A DNA stretch of 64,000 bases from Methylocystis sp. MJC1 (GTDB lineage Bacteria > Pseudomonadota > Alphaproteobacteria > Rhizobiales > Beijerinckiaceae), in NCBI RefSeq assembly GCF_026427715.1, contig NZ_CP107558.1, positions 3,379,001 through 3,443,000 of the forward strand. Direction: 5' to 3'. A program made the position numbers and the translations under genes. Below, in pieces: positions 7,556 through 16,556 of the stretch. The notes beneath the pieces were generated by a model. The model searched no databases. It was not told the origin of the DNA and saw only the letters and a program-made list of their open reading frames with translations. Every line of letters begins with the position of its first letter. The stretch's first letter is position 1.

Positions 7556-9361
7556 TCAGTGCTGATGAATATATCTGCCAGGCGCGGGTTCAAGCGGCAC
7601 GAAGCCTTTCTCCGGCGCGCCCATCTGGGGCGGCGCGGCGCGCTCTTTGCCGCTCTGACGCTCCAGCCATGACGCCCAGGCCGGCCACCATGAGCCTTCG
7701 AAGAGCTTGGCGCGTTCGCGCCAATGGTCAGCGCTGACGTAGCGGTCGTTTCGTGCGCGCACGGCGAGATGATAGCGCCGGCCCTCGTGACCGGGCTCCG
7801 AAACAATGCCGGCATTGTGTCCGCCATTGGTGAGCGCGAAAGTGAGGTCGTTATCGGTGAAGAGATGAATCTTATAGACCGAGCGCCATGGGGAGATGTG
7901 GTCGGTTTCAGTGCCGACAACGAACATGGGAACCGAAATATCCTTCAGGGCGATCACATCGTCATTGACCGCATAGCGCCCGGCGGTCAGCCTGTTTTCC
8001 AGAAAGAGACCGCGCAGATATTGCGAATGCATGAGGTAGGGCATGCGCGTCTGATCCGCGCTCCAGGCCATCAGATCCGTGGCGTGCTCTCTCTCGCCTA
8101 AAAAATACTCCTGTATCGCCCGCGCCCAGAAGAGTTCGTTGGAGCGCAGCGCCATGAAGACGCCCGACATTTGATAGGTGTCGAGATAGCCTTGATCCCA
8201 CATCATGTCTTCGAGAAAGGCGACCTGCGCCGCATCGACGAAGAGCATGAGATCGCCGGGCTCGCTGAAGTCCGTCTGGGAGGCGAGGAGCGTCACCGAG
8301 GCGAGCCGATCGTCGCCATCGCGCGCCATCGTCGCCGCAGCGATCGAGAGGAGCGTTCCGCCGAGGCAATAGCCTGCTGCATGGATCTTACGTTCGGGCA
8401 AGACGGCGTTGACGATTTCGATCGCTTCCATGACGCCGAAGGTGCGATAGTCGTCGAGTTCGATATCGCGATCCTTTGCCGTCGGATTGCGCCAGGAGAT
8501 CATGAATACGGTGAATCCGCGCTCGACCAGATAGCGCACAAGCGAATGATGCGCGGCAAGGTCGAGCACATAATATTTCATGATCCAGGCGGGAACGATC
8601 AGGATAGGCTCGGCCGCAACATTTTCGGTAGCAGGCTGATATTGGATCAGCTCCATAAGATGGTTGCGGAAGATCACCTCGCCCGGCGTCGCCGCGACAT
8701 CCTTGCCGATTTCATAGCCATTATCGCCATCGCCGGATTGGGTCGCAACGTCGAGAAAATCCTGGACGAAATATTCAAGGCCGCGCAGCAAATTCGCGCC
8801 GCCTTCCCGCTGCGTCAGATCCATGACGAGGGGATTGAGCCATGGGAAGTTCGAGGGCGAAAAGACGTCGAGATATTTGGTCGCGAGAAAAGAGACGCGC
8901 GCGGCGTTGTTCGGCCGCATGCCGCGCAGCTCCCGCGTCGCCTTCCGCCACCATTGCTGCTGCGACAGAAACGCCTGCTCGAAGAAGAGATAAGGAAAAG
9001 CCGACCAGGCGGGATCGTTGAAGCGCCTGTCGGAAGGCTCGGGCGCAAAGGGCCGCTCCGCCTTGTCGCTGACGAGATTATGCATGCCGAAATGAGCAAG
9101 CCGCGCAGCCGAAGAAAAGGCCTCCATCGTCAGCTCGAGCTGGCGCCCCGGCGATTGTGTGAGATGCGCCGCCCAATCTATCCAGGCCGATATTTGGGCG
9201 TGCGGCGAAATGCCCTGGGTGAATCGCGCGACCGTCGCCTGCGCGACGCGGTCGACGGTCTCGAAGGATTGCGGCCGCATCAACGACGTGAGCGGCGGCG
9301 GCGCGCGGCGTTCGAGAGCGCGAGGGACGTCCACACTGTGCTTTTTGACAGGCTGGTTCAT
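7556..9361 (-). CDS. phaC: Class I-type poly(3-hydroxyalkanoate) synthase
   Basis: 601 residues. It polymerises hydroxyacyl-CoA into PHA granules in the cytosol. The N-terminal half carries PhaC_N features (DPAWSAFPYLFFEQAFL, FLATKYLDVFSPSNFPWLNP). The alpha/beta-hydrolase half has the lipase-like box GYCLGG with the catalytic Cys at about residue 332, the Asp in ETDHISPW and the His in NGGHNAGI. The ATG follows AAGGGCCAGCC. It is 57 bases downstream of the prs-like gene on the same strand and is probably co-transcribed with it and the second PhaC-like hydrolase. Housekeeping phaC genes usually lie near phaR or phaAB, so this may be a secondary or condition-specific synthase. Confidence 0.93.
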   Translation of the reverse strand: MNQPVKKHSVDVPRALERRAPPPLTSLMRPQSFETVDRVAQATVARFTQGISPHAQISAWIDWAAHLTQSPGRQLELTMEAFSSAARLAHFGMHNLVSDKAERPFAPEPSDRRFNDPAWSAFPYLFFEQAFLSQQQWWRKATRELRGMRPNNAARVSFLATKYLDVFSPSNFPWLNPLVMDLTQREGGANLLRGLEYFVQDFLDVATQSGDGDNGYEIGKDVAATPGEVIFRNHLMELIQYQPATENVAAEPILIVPAWIMKYYVLDLAAHHSLVRYLVERGFTVFMISWRNPTAKDRDIELDDYRTFGVMEAIEIVNAVLPERKIHAAGYCLGGTLLSIAAATMARDGDDRLASVTLLASQTDFSEPGDLMLFVDAAQVAFLEDMMWDQGYLDTYQMSGVFMALRSNELFWARAIQEYFLGEREHATDLMAWSADQTRMPYLMHSQYLRGLFLENRLTAGRYAVNDDVIALKDISVPMFVVGTETDHISPWRSVYKIHLFTDNDLTFALTNGGHNAGIVSEPGHEGRRYHLAVRARNDRYVSADHWRERAKLFEGSWWPAWASWLERQSGKERAAPPQMGAPEKGFVPLEPAPGRYIHQH

Positions 9362-9418
9362 GGCTGGCCCTTTATGTCCACCCTACTCTGACGCTGCATT
9401 ATAGCAAATCCGTGAAGG

Positions 9419-10417
9419 TCAGGCTGTAGGGCCTTCGGCCAGCAACTCGGTGATCGAGCCGTTTTCGTGACGCCGCCTGATCGCTTGCGCGAACAGACCG
9501 GCAATCGGAACGATCATCAGGCGCTCGCCTAGCGCTTGGGCCGTGGCATCGCCTTCGCGCAAAGGAACGGCGTCGGTGATCACAAGCCCGTCGATCGGCG
9601 CGTCCCGCAGCGTTTCGGCCGCGGCCTTGGCGAAGACGCCATGAGTCGCTGCGACAAAAACCCGCGCCGCGCCATGCACGCGACACGCCGCCGCTGCCCG
9701 CGCCGCCGTTCCGCCCCCCGCGATCAGATCGTCCAGTATGATGGCCACGCGGCCGTCGACGTCGCCCGCGAAAATCTCTCCCGTTACCTTTCCTTCGCTA
9801 CGCGTCTTGTCCATGAAGGCCTTGGCGACTGGACGCCGCAACATGCGCTCCAGCCGCTGGCGAAACAATTCCGCGCGCTTTTCTCCGCCGAGATCGGGCG
9901 AGACGACAGCGGCCGGAGCATCGCCGATCAAAGGCTCGAAGTGGCACGCGAAAAGCGCATGGGCGTCGAGTGGAATTGTCTCGCAACGAAAGGCGTTTTC
10001 AAAAGCCGCGATGTTGTGGACGTCGACCGTCATCACCCCGTCTGTCCGCATCGCCTCGAAGAGCTGCGCCACATATCGCGTCGTAATGGGATCGCGCGGC
10101 TTGGTGCGACGGTCCTTGCGTGAGAAGCAGAGATAAGGCGCAACCACCGTCACCCGCGCCGCCCCGGAATCCTTCATTGCGCCGACGAAGAACAGAAGCT
10201 TTAGGAGCTTATCGGCGCTGCTCGCGCCTGCTTCGCCATGCAGGCTGAAGAGCGCAAAGGCGTCGTGGCCGCGCACGCTCGTGAGCGGGCGCAACTTATA
10301 TTCCCCGTCTTCGAAAGAGCGGTCTTCGAGCGGCGCGAGAGCGACGCCAAGCGTTCTCGCGACCGCCTCGCCGAAAGCGCGGCTGGAGCCCAGCGCAAAG
10401 AGAGAAAGATTGGCCAT
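9419..10417 (-). CDS. Ribose-phosphate pyrophosphokinase-like protein (divergent)
   Basis: 332 residues from ATG 10417. The family transfers pyrophosphate from ATP to ribose 5-phosphate to make PRPP. Recognisable blocks: LSLFALGSSRAFGEAVA, EDRSFEDGEYKLRPL, the flexible-loop region APYLCFSRKDRRTKPRDPIT, TVDVHN, and the PRPP-binding loop DDLIAGGGTAAR. The last differs from the housekeeping DDMIDTGGT, and the loop resembles archaeal-type enzymes, so this is a second copy with a possibly specialised role. It starts 8 bases after the stop of the PhaC-like hydrolase gene and precedes phaC. The upstream frame to 10462 overlaps that gene and was not used. Confidence 0.85.
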   Translation of the reverse strand: MANLSLFALGSSRAFGEAVARTLGVALAPLEDRSFEDGEYKLRPLTSVRGHDAFALFSLHGEAGASSADKLLKLLFFVGAMKDSGAARVTVVAPYLCFSRKDRRTKPRDPITTRYVAQLFEAMRTDGVMTVDVHNIAAFENAFRCETIPLDAHALFACHFEPLIGDAPAAVVSPDLGGEKRAELFRQRLERMLRRPVAKAFMDKTRSEGKVTGEIFAGDVDGRVAIILDDLIAGGGTAARAAAACRVHGAARVFVAATHGVFAKAAAETLRDAPIDGLVITDAVPLREGDATAQALGERLMIVPIAGLFAQAIRRRHENGSITELLAEGPTA

Positions 10418-10425
10418 GACGACGC

Positions 10426-11484
10426 CTATTCCTCCACGAGCCAGGAGGCGATGCGCGGCCATTCATTGACGATCGTGCTGCGCCCCATAAAGAGCGCAAG
10501 ATGGCCGCATGGCGCGATCGCCGTTTTCACCGCGCCGGCGACAAGATCCGCCCCCGCCAAAGCCTGCCCCGGCGGCGCGATTGTGTCATGCTCGCCGACG
10601 AGCAAAAATAGCGGCTTGTCGAGCGCGCAAATATTCACCGCTTTTCCCAAGGCCGGAAAGGCGCCCCGCGCCAGCAGATTCTCACGGAATAAGCGGCAAA
10701 ACACTTCGCGGTAGTAGGGCCCCGGCAGATCGACGACGCGCTTGTCCCAATGCTGAAAGGCGACGACGGCGGCCTGTTCGGGAGGCGACGACCAAGGCGG
10801 CGCGAGCTGCAGCGAGTCGACAAGCCGCCTCTCCTCGCAATCCTCTCGAGGCCAGAGCGGCGCCATCTGCTCGCCTCTCACAATGCCGCCGCCGCTCTCG
10901 ATCAGCCGATCTATCACATGGTTGGTCGTTTTTTCGACAGGCTCGGACAGAGCCGAGCATGCGGCCTGCAAATCGATCGGCGCGCCCGCGACCACGATGC
11001 GGCGGACTTTATGGGGAAAGCGTGCAGCATAGACGAGGGAAAACCAGCCGCCCTGACACGGGCCGATGAGATCGACTGGCGCGCCGATGTCGTCGACCGC
11101 GACATTCAGCGCCGCAAGCTGCGCGTCGATGCCGACGAGCCGCGTTTCGGAAGTGGCCGACTTCCATTCGGCGAGATATAGCCTTTCGCAGCCATTTTGC
11201 AGCAAAGCTTGAACAATGCTGTGTCCCGGCGCGAGATCCGCAAGCTGGGCGTCATGAAGCGCATAAGGCGCGACGATAAGAACGGGCGCGCCTGCGTCCG
11301 AGATCGAAAAATCCCACAGACGAAGCCCGTTGAGCTCGAGCAAAAGCCTGTTGGGCGTGCACCATTCGGGTCCCACGCCCTCCGCCGGCGCCGGAAAAGC
11401 GGCCGCTTCCAGCGCGCGGCGCCATATCTCCATCGTCAAGAGCGGCCAAGCGAAAGGATTTCGCGTCCATATGTCCCAGGCCAT
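10426..11484 (-). CDS. PhaC-like alpha/beta hydrolase with Cys nucleophile
   Basis: 352 residues. The hydrolase core shows APVLIVAPYALHDAQLADL (oxyanion strand), LIGPCQGGWFSLVYAARFP with a GxCxG nucleophile elbow, a lid region, the Asp in LLVGEHDTIAPP and the His in APCGHLALFMGR. A cysteine in the elbow is typical of PHA synthases rather than lipases, but the protein lacks the long PhaC N-terminal domain and is about 250 residues shorter than the PHA synthase two genes away. Function could be a PHA synthase subunit, a hydroxyacyl transferase or a depolymerase-like enzyme. First gene of a minus-strand trio. Start could be ATG 11499, 11496 or 11484; the last has GGAAAAGG close upstream. Confidence 0.72.
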   Translation of the reverse strand: MAWDIWTRNPFAWPLLTMEIWRRALEAAAFPAPAEGVGPEWCTPNRLLLELNGLRLWDFSISDAGAPVLIVAPYALHDAQLADLAPGHSIVQALLQNGCERLYLAEWKSATSETRLVGIDAQLAALNVAVDDIGAPVDLIGPCQGGWFSLVYAARFPHKVRRIVVAGAPIDLQAACSALSEPVEKTTNHVIDRLIESGGGIVRGEQMAPLWPREDCEERRLVDSLQLAPPWSSPPEQAAVVAFQHWDKRVVDLPGPYYREVFCRLFRENLLARGAFPALGKAVNICALDKPLFLLVGEHDTIAPPGQALAGADLVAGAVKTAIAPCGHLALFMGRSTIVNEWPRIASWLVEE

Positions 11485-11543
11485 AGCCTTTTCCATCATG
11501 ATCGAAGGCGGCCTATCATATGTGATGGGACGGCAGGAATGCG

Positions 11544-12575
11544 ATGGCTGAAAAACAGCTCGAGCAAAGCGGTTGGGACGGCGTCATTTCGACGCGTGAC
11601 AAGCTGCGCTTTCTCTGCGCGCCATCCGCCTATCCGCACAAGCCGGCCATCGTCGAGCTCGTCGAAACCCATATGTCTTACGTCTTCCTCGCCGGCGAGC
11701 GGGCGTACAAGCTGAAGAAACCGGTGCGATATCCCTTTCTCGACTTCTCGACGATCGAGGCGCGCGAGCGCGATTGCCGCGAGGAGCTGCGCCTCAACCG
11801 GCGATTGTCGAAGGACGTCTATCTCGGCGTGACGCCGCTTACGGCGATCGGCGATCGCCTGTCGCTGAGCGAAACAGGCGAAATCGTGGAATGGCTCGTT
11901 GAAATGCGTCGCCTGCCGGGCGAGCTCATGCTCGATGCTCTGCTCTGGACCAGGGGCGTGCGCGATTCACAGATCACGGCCGTCTGCGAAACGCTCGCGC
12001 AATTCTACCGGCGGGCAGAGCGCTCTAAAATTCGGCCTGAGCAATATACTGCGCGCCTCGCCGCCGAGCAGAAGGTCAATCGCGCCATGCTCACGCATCC
12101 CGGAATCGATGGCGCCCCCCAAATCTTAGAGCGTCTCGATGCGCGCCTTGTGGCTCAGCGCCCGCAACTCGAAGCGCGCGTAGCGGCGGGGCGCATCGTC
12201 GATGGCCATGGCGATCTGCGTCCCGAACATATTTGTCTCACCGAGCCTGTCGTTATCTTCGATTGTCTCGAATTCAACGCCGAACTGCGTCAGGTCGATC
12301 CCTTCGACGAGGTGGCGTTTCTCGGCGTCGAATGCGCGCAACTCGGCGCGCCACACCTCTTGCGCCGCTTCATCGAAGAGCTTGCTTTGCATTTGGAAGA
12401 GGCGGTCCCGTCTTGGGACTTGATCTGGCTTTACGCCGCATGGCGCGCAGCGCTGCGCGCCCGTCTCTCCATCGCTCATCTCTTGGATCCGTCGCCGCGT
12501 CACCCCGACAAATGGGCTCCTCTCGCAAATCGCTATCTCGATCTGGCCGCCCGCGCGCTCGACGGCGCGTTTTGA
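11544..12575 (+). CDS. Aminoglycoside phosphotransferase-fold protein (COG2187-like)
   Basis: 343 residues with a kinase-like fold. Early block ETHMSYVFLAGERAYKLKKP carries the ATP-binding Lys, DGHGDLRPEHICL is the catalytic loop (HGD), and VIFDCLEFNAELRQVDPFDEV replaces the metal-binding DFG-type segment. Many COG2187 proteins carry an extra AAA kinase domain at the C-terminus; this one stops after the APH domain. The substrate of the family is unknown, so an antibiotic resistance role should not be assumed. It is divergent from the PhaC-like gene (about 45-60 bases between starts) and 15 bases upstream of the phosphoribosyltransferase gene. Confidence 0.8.
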   Translation: MAEKQLEQSGWDGVISTRDKLRFLCAPSAYPHKPAIVELVETHMSYVFLAGERAYKLKKPVRYPFLDFSTIEARERDCREELRLNRRLSKDVYLGVTPLTAIGDRLSLSETGEIVEWLVEMRRLPGELMLDALLWTRGVRDSQITAVCETLAQFYRRAERSKIRPEQYTARLAAEQKVNRAMLTHPGIDGAPQILERLDARLVAQRPQLEARVAAGRIVDGHGDLRPEHICLTEPVVIFDCLEFNAELRQVDPFDEVAFLGVECAQLGAPHLLRRFIEELALHLEEAVPSWDLIWLYAAWRAALRARLSIAHLLDPSPRHPDKWAPLANRYLDLAARALDGAF

Positions 12576-12590
12576 AGAAGGGAGGACGAT

Positions 12591-13247
12591 TTGCCGTTCC
12601 AGGATCGTCAAGAAGCCGGTCGGCGGCTCGCCGGAGCGCTCGAGCGCTTCAAGGGTCCGGACACTGTCGTCTTCGCTTTGCCGCGCGGCGGCGTTCCTGT
12701 CGCCGCTCAAATCGCCAAGACGCTCGGCGCGCCGCTCGACCTCGTGCTGGTGCGCAAGATCGGCGTTCCCTTTCAGCCCGAGCTTGCGATGGGCGCTATT
12801 GCAGATGGCGGCGAGTTGGTCGTCGCTCGCAACGAGGACGTCATCGCGCTCGCGGGCGTGACCGAAACGCAGTTTCACCGTGCCGTCTCGCATGAGACAG
12901 CGGAAATCGAGCGACGCCGGCGTCTTTATCTCGGCGGGCGCGACCGCGTCGATGCGAAAGGACGCACCGCGATCGTCGTCGATGACGGCGTCGCGACCGG
13001 CGCAACGACGCGCGCGGCGCTCCGGGCGGTCCGCGCCCGCGCACCGAAAAAGCTGATTCTCGCCGTGCCGGTAGCGCCGACAGAGAGTCTCGACGAGCTG
13101 CGTGCGGAGGCCGATGAGATAATCTGCCTCGAGTCGCACGAGTATTTTCTGGGGGTCGGCTGCTACTACGCCGATTTCAGCCAGACCGAGGACAACGAAG
13201 TCATCGACCTCCTCGATCGCTACGGCGGAGGGCCTGCGCGCGATTGA
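12591..13247 (+). CDS. Phosphoribosyltransferase
   Basis: 218 residues of the type I PRTase fold. The PRPP-binding motif IVVDDGVATGATTRAALRA is complete, and FALPRGGVPVAAQIA and DLVLVRKIG are characteristic of the standalone COG1926 PRTases. Members of this group often sit in stress-linked clusters and their base substrate is not established. The start is TTG 12591 behind GAAGGGAGGACGA. It follows the APH-fold gene by 15 bases and precedes ppsA by 95 bases. Together with the divergent PRPP synthetase 2 kb away it suggests locally linked PRPP making and using. Confidence 0.84.
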   Translation: MPFQDRQEAGRRLAGALERFKGPDTVVFALPRGGVPVAAQIAKTLGAPLDLVLVRKIGVPFQPELAMGAIADGGELVVARNEDVIALAGVTETQFHRAVSHETAEIERRRRLYLGGRDRVDAKGRTAIVVDDGVATGATTRAALRAVRARAPKKLILAVPVAPTESLDELRAEADEIICLESHEYFLGVGCYYADFSQTEDNEVIDLLDRYGGGPARD

Positions 13248-13342
13248 ATGTTAAGGCCGCAGTAGACTCCATGTCGCAAAATCGACACGCAATCCGACTG
13301 ACATAAGGCGCGCAAAGCGCGCCAATGAGAGGGAAGGAAGAC

Positions 13343-15793
13343 ATGCAGCCGTCCAGAGATACGCGCTCGCCGAGGAACGCCAAAGCAGGCCGTTATGTCC
13401 GTTTCTTTTCGCAGATCGGCATCGCCGACGTGCCGCTCGTTGGCGGCAAGAATGCTTCGCTCGGCGAGATGTACCGCGAGCTGACGGCCAAGGGCCTTTT
13501 AATTCCCAATGGTTTCGCCGTCACGGCCGAAGCCTATCGTCACGCGCTCGACTACGCCGACGCGTGGCCAGCGCTGAAGGAGTCGCTGCAAGGCTTGAAT
13601 CCTGACGATGTCGACGACCTCGCCCGCCGCGCCGCTCGTGCCCGGGAGATCGTCTATGGCGCCGGCCTGCCGGCGGAGGTCGAAGCGGATATTCGCGCAG
13701 CGCTCGCGCAGCTGACCGAAGAATATGGCGCGGAGCTGACCGTCGCGGTTCGATCATCTGCGACGGCCGAAGACTTGCCGAGCGCGAGTTTCGCCGGCCA
13801 GCACGACACCTATCTCAACATTCGCGGCGAGGCGGCGATGCTCGACTCCGTGCGCCATTGCTTTGCAAGTCTCTTCACCGACCGGGCCATCCATTATCGG
13901 GTCGACAATGGATTCGATCATTTCAAAGTCTTCAACTCTGTCGCGGTCATGAAGATGGTGCGCTCGGACCTTGCGGCGTCCGGCGTAATTTTCACCATCG
14001 ATACGGAAACGGGCTTCAAGGATGTCGTGTTCATCACCGGCTCCTATGGGCTCGGCGAGAATGTCGTGCAGGGCGCGGTAGACCCCGACGAGTTCTATGT
14101 CTTCAAGCCGACCTATGAGCAGGGCAAGCGCGGCGTGCTGAAGCGGGCCTTGGGTCCCAAAAAGATCAAGATGATCTTTTCCAGCGGCCGCACAACCACG
14201 CGCAACATTCCCACCGACCGCAAGGAGCGGGAGAGATTCTGTATCAGTGATGACGAGGTTTTGACCCTCGCGGGCCAGGCGATCGAGATCGAAAAACATT
14301 ACAGCGCCAAGGCGGGCGAACATCGCCCGATGGACATCGAATGGGCGAAGGACGGCGTCGACGGCAAGCTCTACATCGTGCAGGCCCGGCCTGAAACCGT
14401 CGCATCTCGACGTGACCGCAATGTCGTCGAGGAATATAAGGTCAAGAAACACGGAGCGGTGATCGTCGAAGGCCGTGCGGTCGGTGCCAAGATTGCGTAT
14501 GGCAAGGCCCGCGTCATCGAGCATTCGACCGAGCTATCGAGCTTCGTTCCAGGCGAGATTCTCGTTGCCGATACCACGTCGCCTGATTGGGGCACGGTGA
14601 TGAAATCGGCCGCCGCCATCGTCACCAATCGCGGCGGACGCACCTGCCATGCGGCGATCGTCGCGCGCGAGCTAGGCATTCCAGCCATTGTCGGCACGGA
14701 TCAAGCGACGCATGTCATCCGCACCGGCAACCTCATCGCGGTGAGCTGCGCCGAGGGAGATGTCGGCAAAGTGTATGAGGGCGCGATCGATTTCAACGTC
14801 GTCAAGACCGATATCGCCAATCTTGCAAGGCCCGCGACGCATCTGATGATGAATGTCGGCAATCCCGATATCGCTTTCGGCGTTTCGGCGCTGCCCAATG
14901 ATGGCGTCGGTCTGGCGCGCATGGAGTTCATCATCGCCGAGTCGATCAAGGCGCACCCGATGGCGCTCGTTCATCCCGAACGCCTGGACGCGAAAGAGCG
15001 CGAAGAAATCGAGCGACTGACGTCGCAATATACAAGCCCGAGCGCTTTTTTCGTCGAGCGCCTATCCGAAGGCGTCGCGACCATCGCCGCAGCTTTCTAC
15101 CCCAAGCCCGTCGTCGTGCGCATGTCGGACTTCAAGAGCAATGAATATGCGTCGCTGCTGGGCGGGCGCATTTTCGAGTATCGCGAGGAAAACCCGATGA
15201 TCGGTTTTCGCGGCGCATCGCGCTACGCTCATCCCAATTATCGGGAAGGCTTTGCGTTGGAATGCGCGGCGATGAAGCGCGTGCGCGACGATCTCGGCCT
15301 GACGAACGTCAAATTGATGATCCCCTTCTGCCGGCGCATCGACGAAGCCAATAAGGTCATCTCGCTCATGGGCGAACTGGGCCTCGAGCGCGGCAAAGAC
15401 GGACTCGAGATTTACGTCATGTGCGAAATTCCAAATAATGTGATGCTGATCGACCAGTTCTCGAAATACTTTGACGGTTTCTCCATCGGCTCGAATGACC
15501 TCACCCAGCTTACGCTCGGCGTCGATCGCGATTCAGAGATTGTGGCCTTTGATTTCGACGAGCGCGACGAGGGGGTCAAAGCGATGATTCGCATGGCGGT
15601 CGAGGGCGCGCAGCGCAACGGGCGTCATTGCGGCATCTGCGGACAGGCGCCGTCGGACTATCCGGAGATTGCGGAGTTTCTGGTGCGCCTCGGCATCGAT
15701 TCGATCAGCCTGAACCCCGACACAATATTGCGCACAACAACACGCATTCTGGAGCTCGAAAAGACGCTCGGACGCACGCCAAAAGCGCGCTAG
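13343..15793 (+). CDS. ppsA: Phosphoenolpyruvate synthase (pyruvate, water dikinase)
   Basis: 816 residues. It converts pyruvate, ATP and water to PEP, AMP and phosphate, a gluconeogenic step in the cytosol. The N-terminal ATP-grasp part has GGKNASLGEMY and TVAVRSSATAEDLPSASFAG; the swivelling domain has the phospho-His in NRGGRTCHAAIVAREL (residue 436); the C-terminal TIM barrel has GSNDLTQLTLGVDRDS and the active-site Cys in GICGQAPSDYPE. These favour PEP synthase over pyruvate phosphate dikinase. ATG 13343 follows GGGAAGGAAG; another in-frame ATG lies 6 codons upstream. Placement beside storage-polymer genes suggests carbon re-routing. Confidence 0.95.
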   Translation: MQPSRDTRSPRNAKAGRYVRFFSQIGIADVPLVGGKNASLGEMYRELTAKGLLIPNGFAVTAEAYRHALDYADAWPALKESLQGLNPDDVDDLARRAARAREIVYGAGLPAEVEADIRAALAQLTEEYGAELTVAVRSSATAEDLPSASFAGQHDTYLNIRGEAAMLDSVRHCFASLFTDRAIHYRVDNGFDHFKVFNSVAVMKMVRSDLAASGVIFTIDTETGFKDVVFITGSYGLGENVVQGAVDPDEFYVFKPTYEQGKRGVLKRALGPKKIKMIFSSGRTTTRNIPTDRKERERFCISDDEVLTLAGQAIEIEKHYSAKAGEHRPMDIEWAKDGVDGKLYIVQARPETVASRRDRNVVEEYKVKKHGAVIVEGRAVGAKIAYGKARVIEHSTELSSFVPGEILVADTTSPDWGTVMKSAAAIVTNRGGRTCHAAIVARELGIPAIVGTDQATHVIRTGNLIAVSCAEGDVGKVYEGAIDFNVVKTDIANLARPATHLMMNVGNPDIAFGVSALPNDGVGLARMEFIIAESIKAHPMALVHPERLDAKEREEIERLTSQYTSPSAFFVERLSEGVATIAAAFYPKPVVVRMSDFKSNEYASLLGGRIFEYREENPMIGFRGASRYAHPNYREGFALECAAMKRVRDDLGLTNVKLMIPFCRRIDEANKVISLMGELGLERGKDGLEIYVMCEIPNNVMLIDQFSKYFDGFSIGSNDLTQLTLGVDRDSEIVAFDFDERDEGVKAMIRMAVEGAQRNGRHCGICGQAPSDYPEIAEFLVRLGIDSISLNPDTILRTTTRILELEKTLGRTPKAR

Positions 15794-16003
15794 GGCTTGA
15801 AAGACAGGCCGATAGCGACAGGTTCCGTTCGTCGCCTTCGTCGAACGCGACGCTCGTATTCGGCGCTTGAAAGCTGCGGCGTCATTATGAGCGAAACGAA
15901 GCTATCCAGAGCAGCCTTGCGTTTTGGGTGGCGTCGTTTGCCAGGCTCGAAACAATGACGCGTTCAGCCGTGTAGCCGCAGCCTTGTAGGAAGGATGTCT
16001 GGC

Positions 16004-16384
16004 ATGAACACTGTCAAATTCGCTCTCGCGGCGGCCTTCGCTTGCGGCGTGGCCTCGGTGGCGCCGAGCGCGGCGTCAGCCATGCCGATCGCCAATGTCG
16101 TTCTCGCGCCGGCGCCGCAAATTGAAGATGCGGCCGCTGTGCGCGTGTGTAATCGCTGGGGCCATTGCTGGTGGAGGGCTACCGGTCCTGCTTACTACGG
16201 CTATGCGTGGCGGCGCCCCTATTATCACGGCGCCTATCGTTATGGCTGGCGGCGACCTTATTACGGCTATCACTACGGATGGCGCCATCCCAACTACCAC
16301 CGTTACGGCTACGGGTGGCATGGGCGGTTCGGCTATGGCGGCGGCTGGCACAGGGGTTTTGGCGGACGCGGCCACTGGCGCTGA
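16004..16384 (+). CDS. Small secreted Tyr/Gly/His/Arg/Trp-rich protein
   Basis: 126 residues. A Sec signal peptide of about 26 residues (hydrophobic ALAAAFACGV, cleavage after SAASA) is followed by a short linker, a possible Cys pair (CNRWGHC) and about 70 residues made almost only of Tyr, Gly, Trp, His and Arg, with repeats of the YGWRRPYYG type. No known enzyme domain. Such proteins are widespread in alphaproteobacteria as small periplasmic or surface proteins of unknown function; the His and Tyr content would allow metal or polymer binding. ATG 16004 is placed well behind TAGGAAGG; ATG 15995 would be too close to it. A strong terminator follows. Confidence 0.75.
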   Translation: MNTVKFALAAAFACGVASVAPSAASAMPIANVVLAPAPQIEDAAAVRVCNRWGHCWWRATGPAYYGYAWRRPYYHGAYRYGWRRPYYGYHYGWRHPNYHRYGYGWHGRFGYGGGWHRGFGGRGHWR

Positions 16385-16391
16385 CAACGCG

Positions 16392-16431
16392 AAAAACGGC
16401 CCGGCGGTACCTTCGCGCTCGGGCCGTTTTT
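16392..16431. terminator. Bidirectional intrinsic terminator
   Basis: AAAAACGGCCCG (16392-16403) and CGGGCCGTTTTT (16420-16431) form a perfect 12-base stem with a 16-base loop. It has a T-run on either strand, so it can end both the secreted-peptide transcript (plus) and the convergent DUF1217 transcript (minus). Confidence 0.88.
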
Positions 16432-16556
16432 CTCCAGCGGATCAAGCCGCCGGCGCATTGAAGAGTTACGGCCGCATCAGGCGATTACAAGGCGGGCCGT
16501 TGGCGGATTGGCGGCGATAGCCTTTTTCCACCATCGGCCCAGCGCCGCTCGTGCGA

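Noticed and set aside
8171..9391. 406-residue plus-strand open frame
   Set aside because: Antisense to phaC, which carries all catalytic motifs.
11544..12575. Antibiotic resistance gene because of the aminoglycoside phosphotransferase fold
   Set aside because: The sequence fits the COG2187-like group of unknown substrate, not known resistance enzymes.
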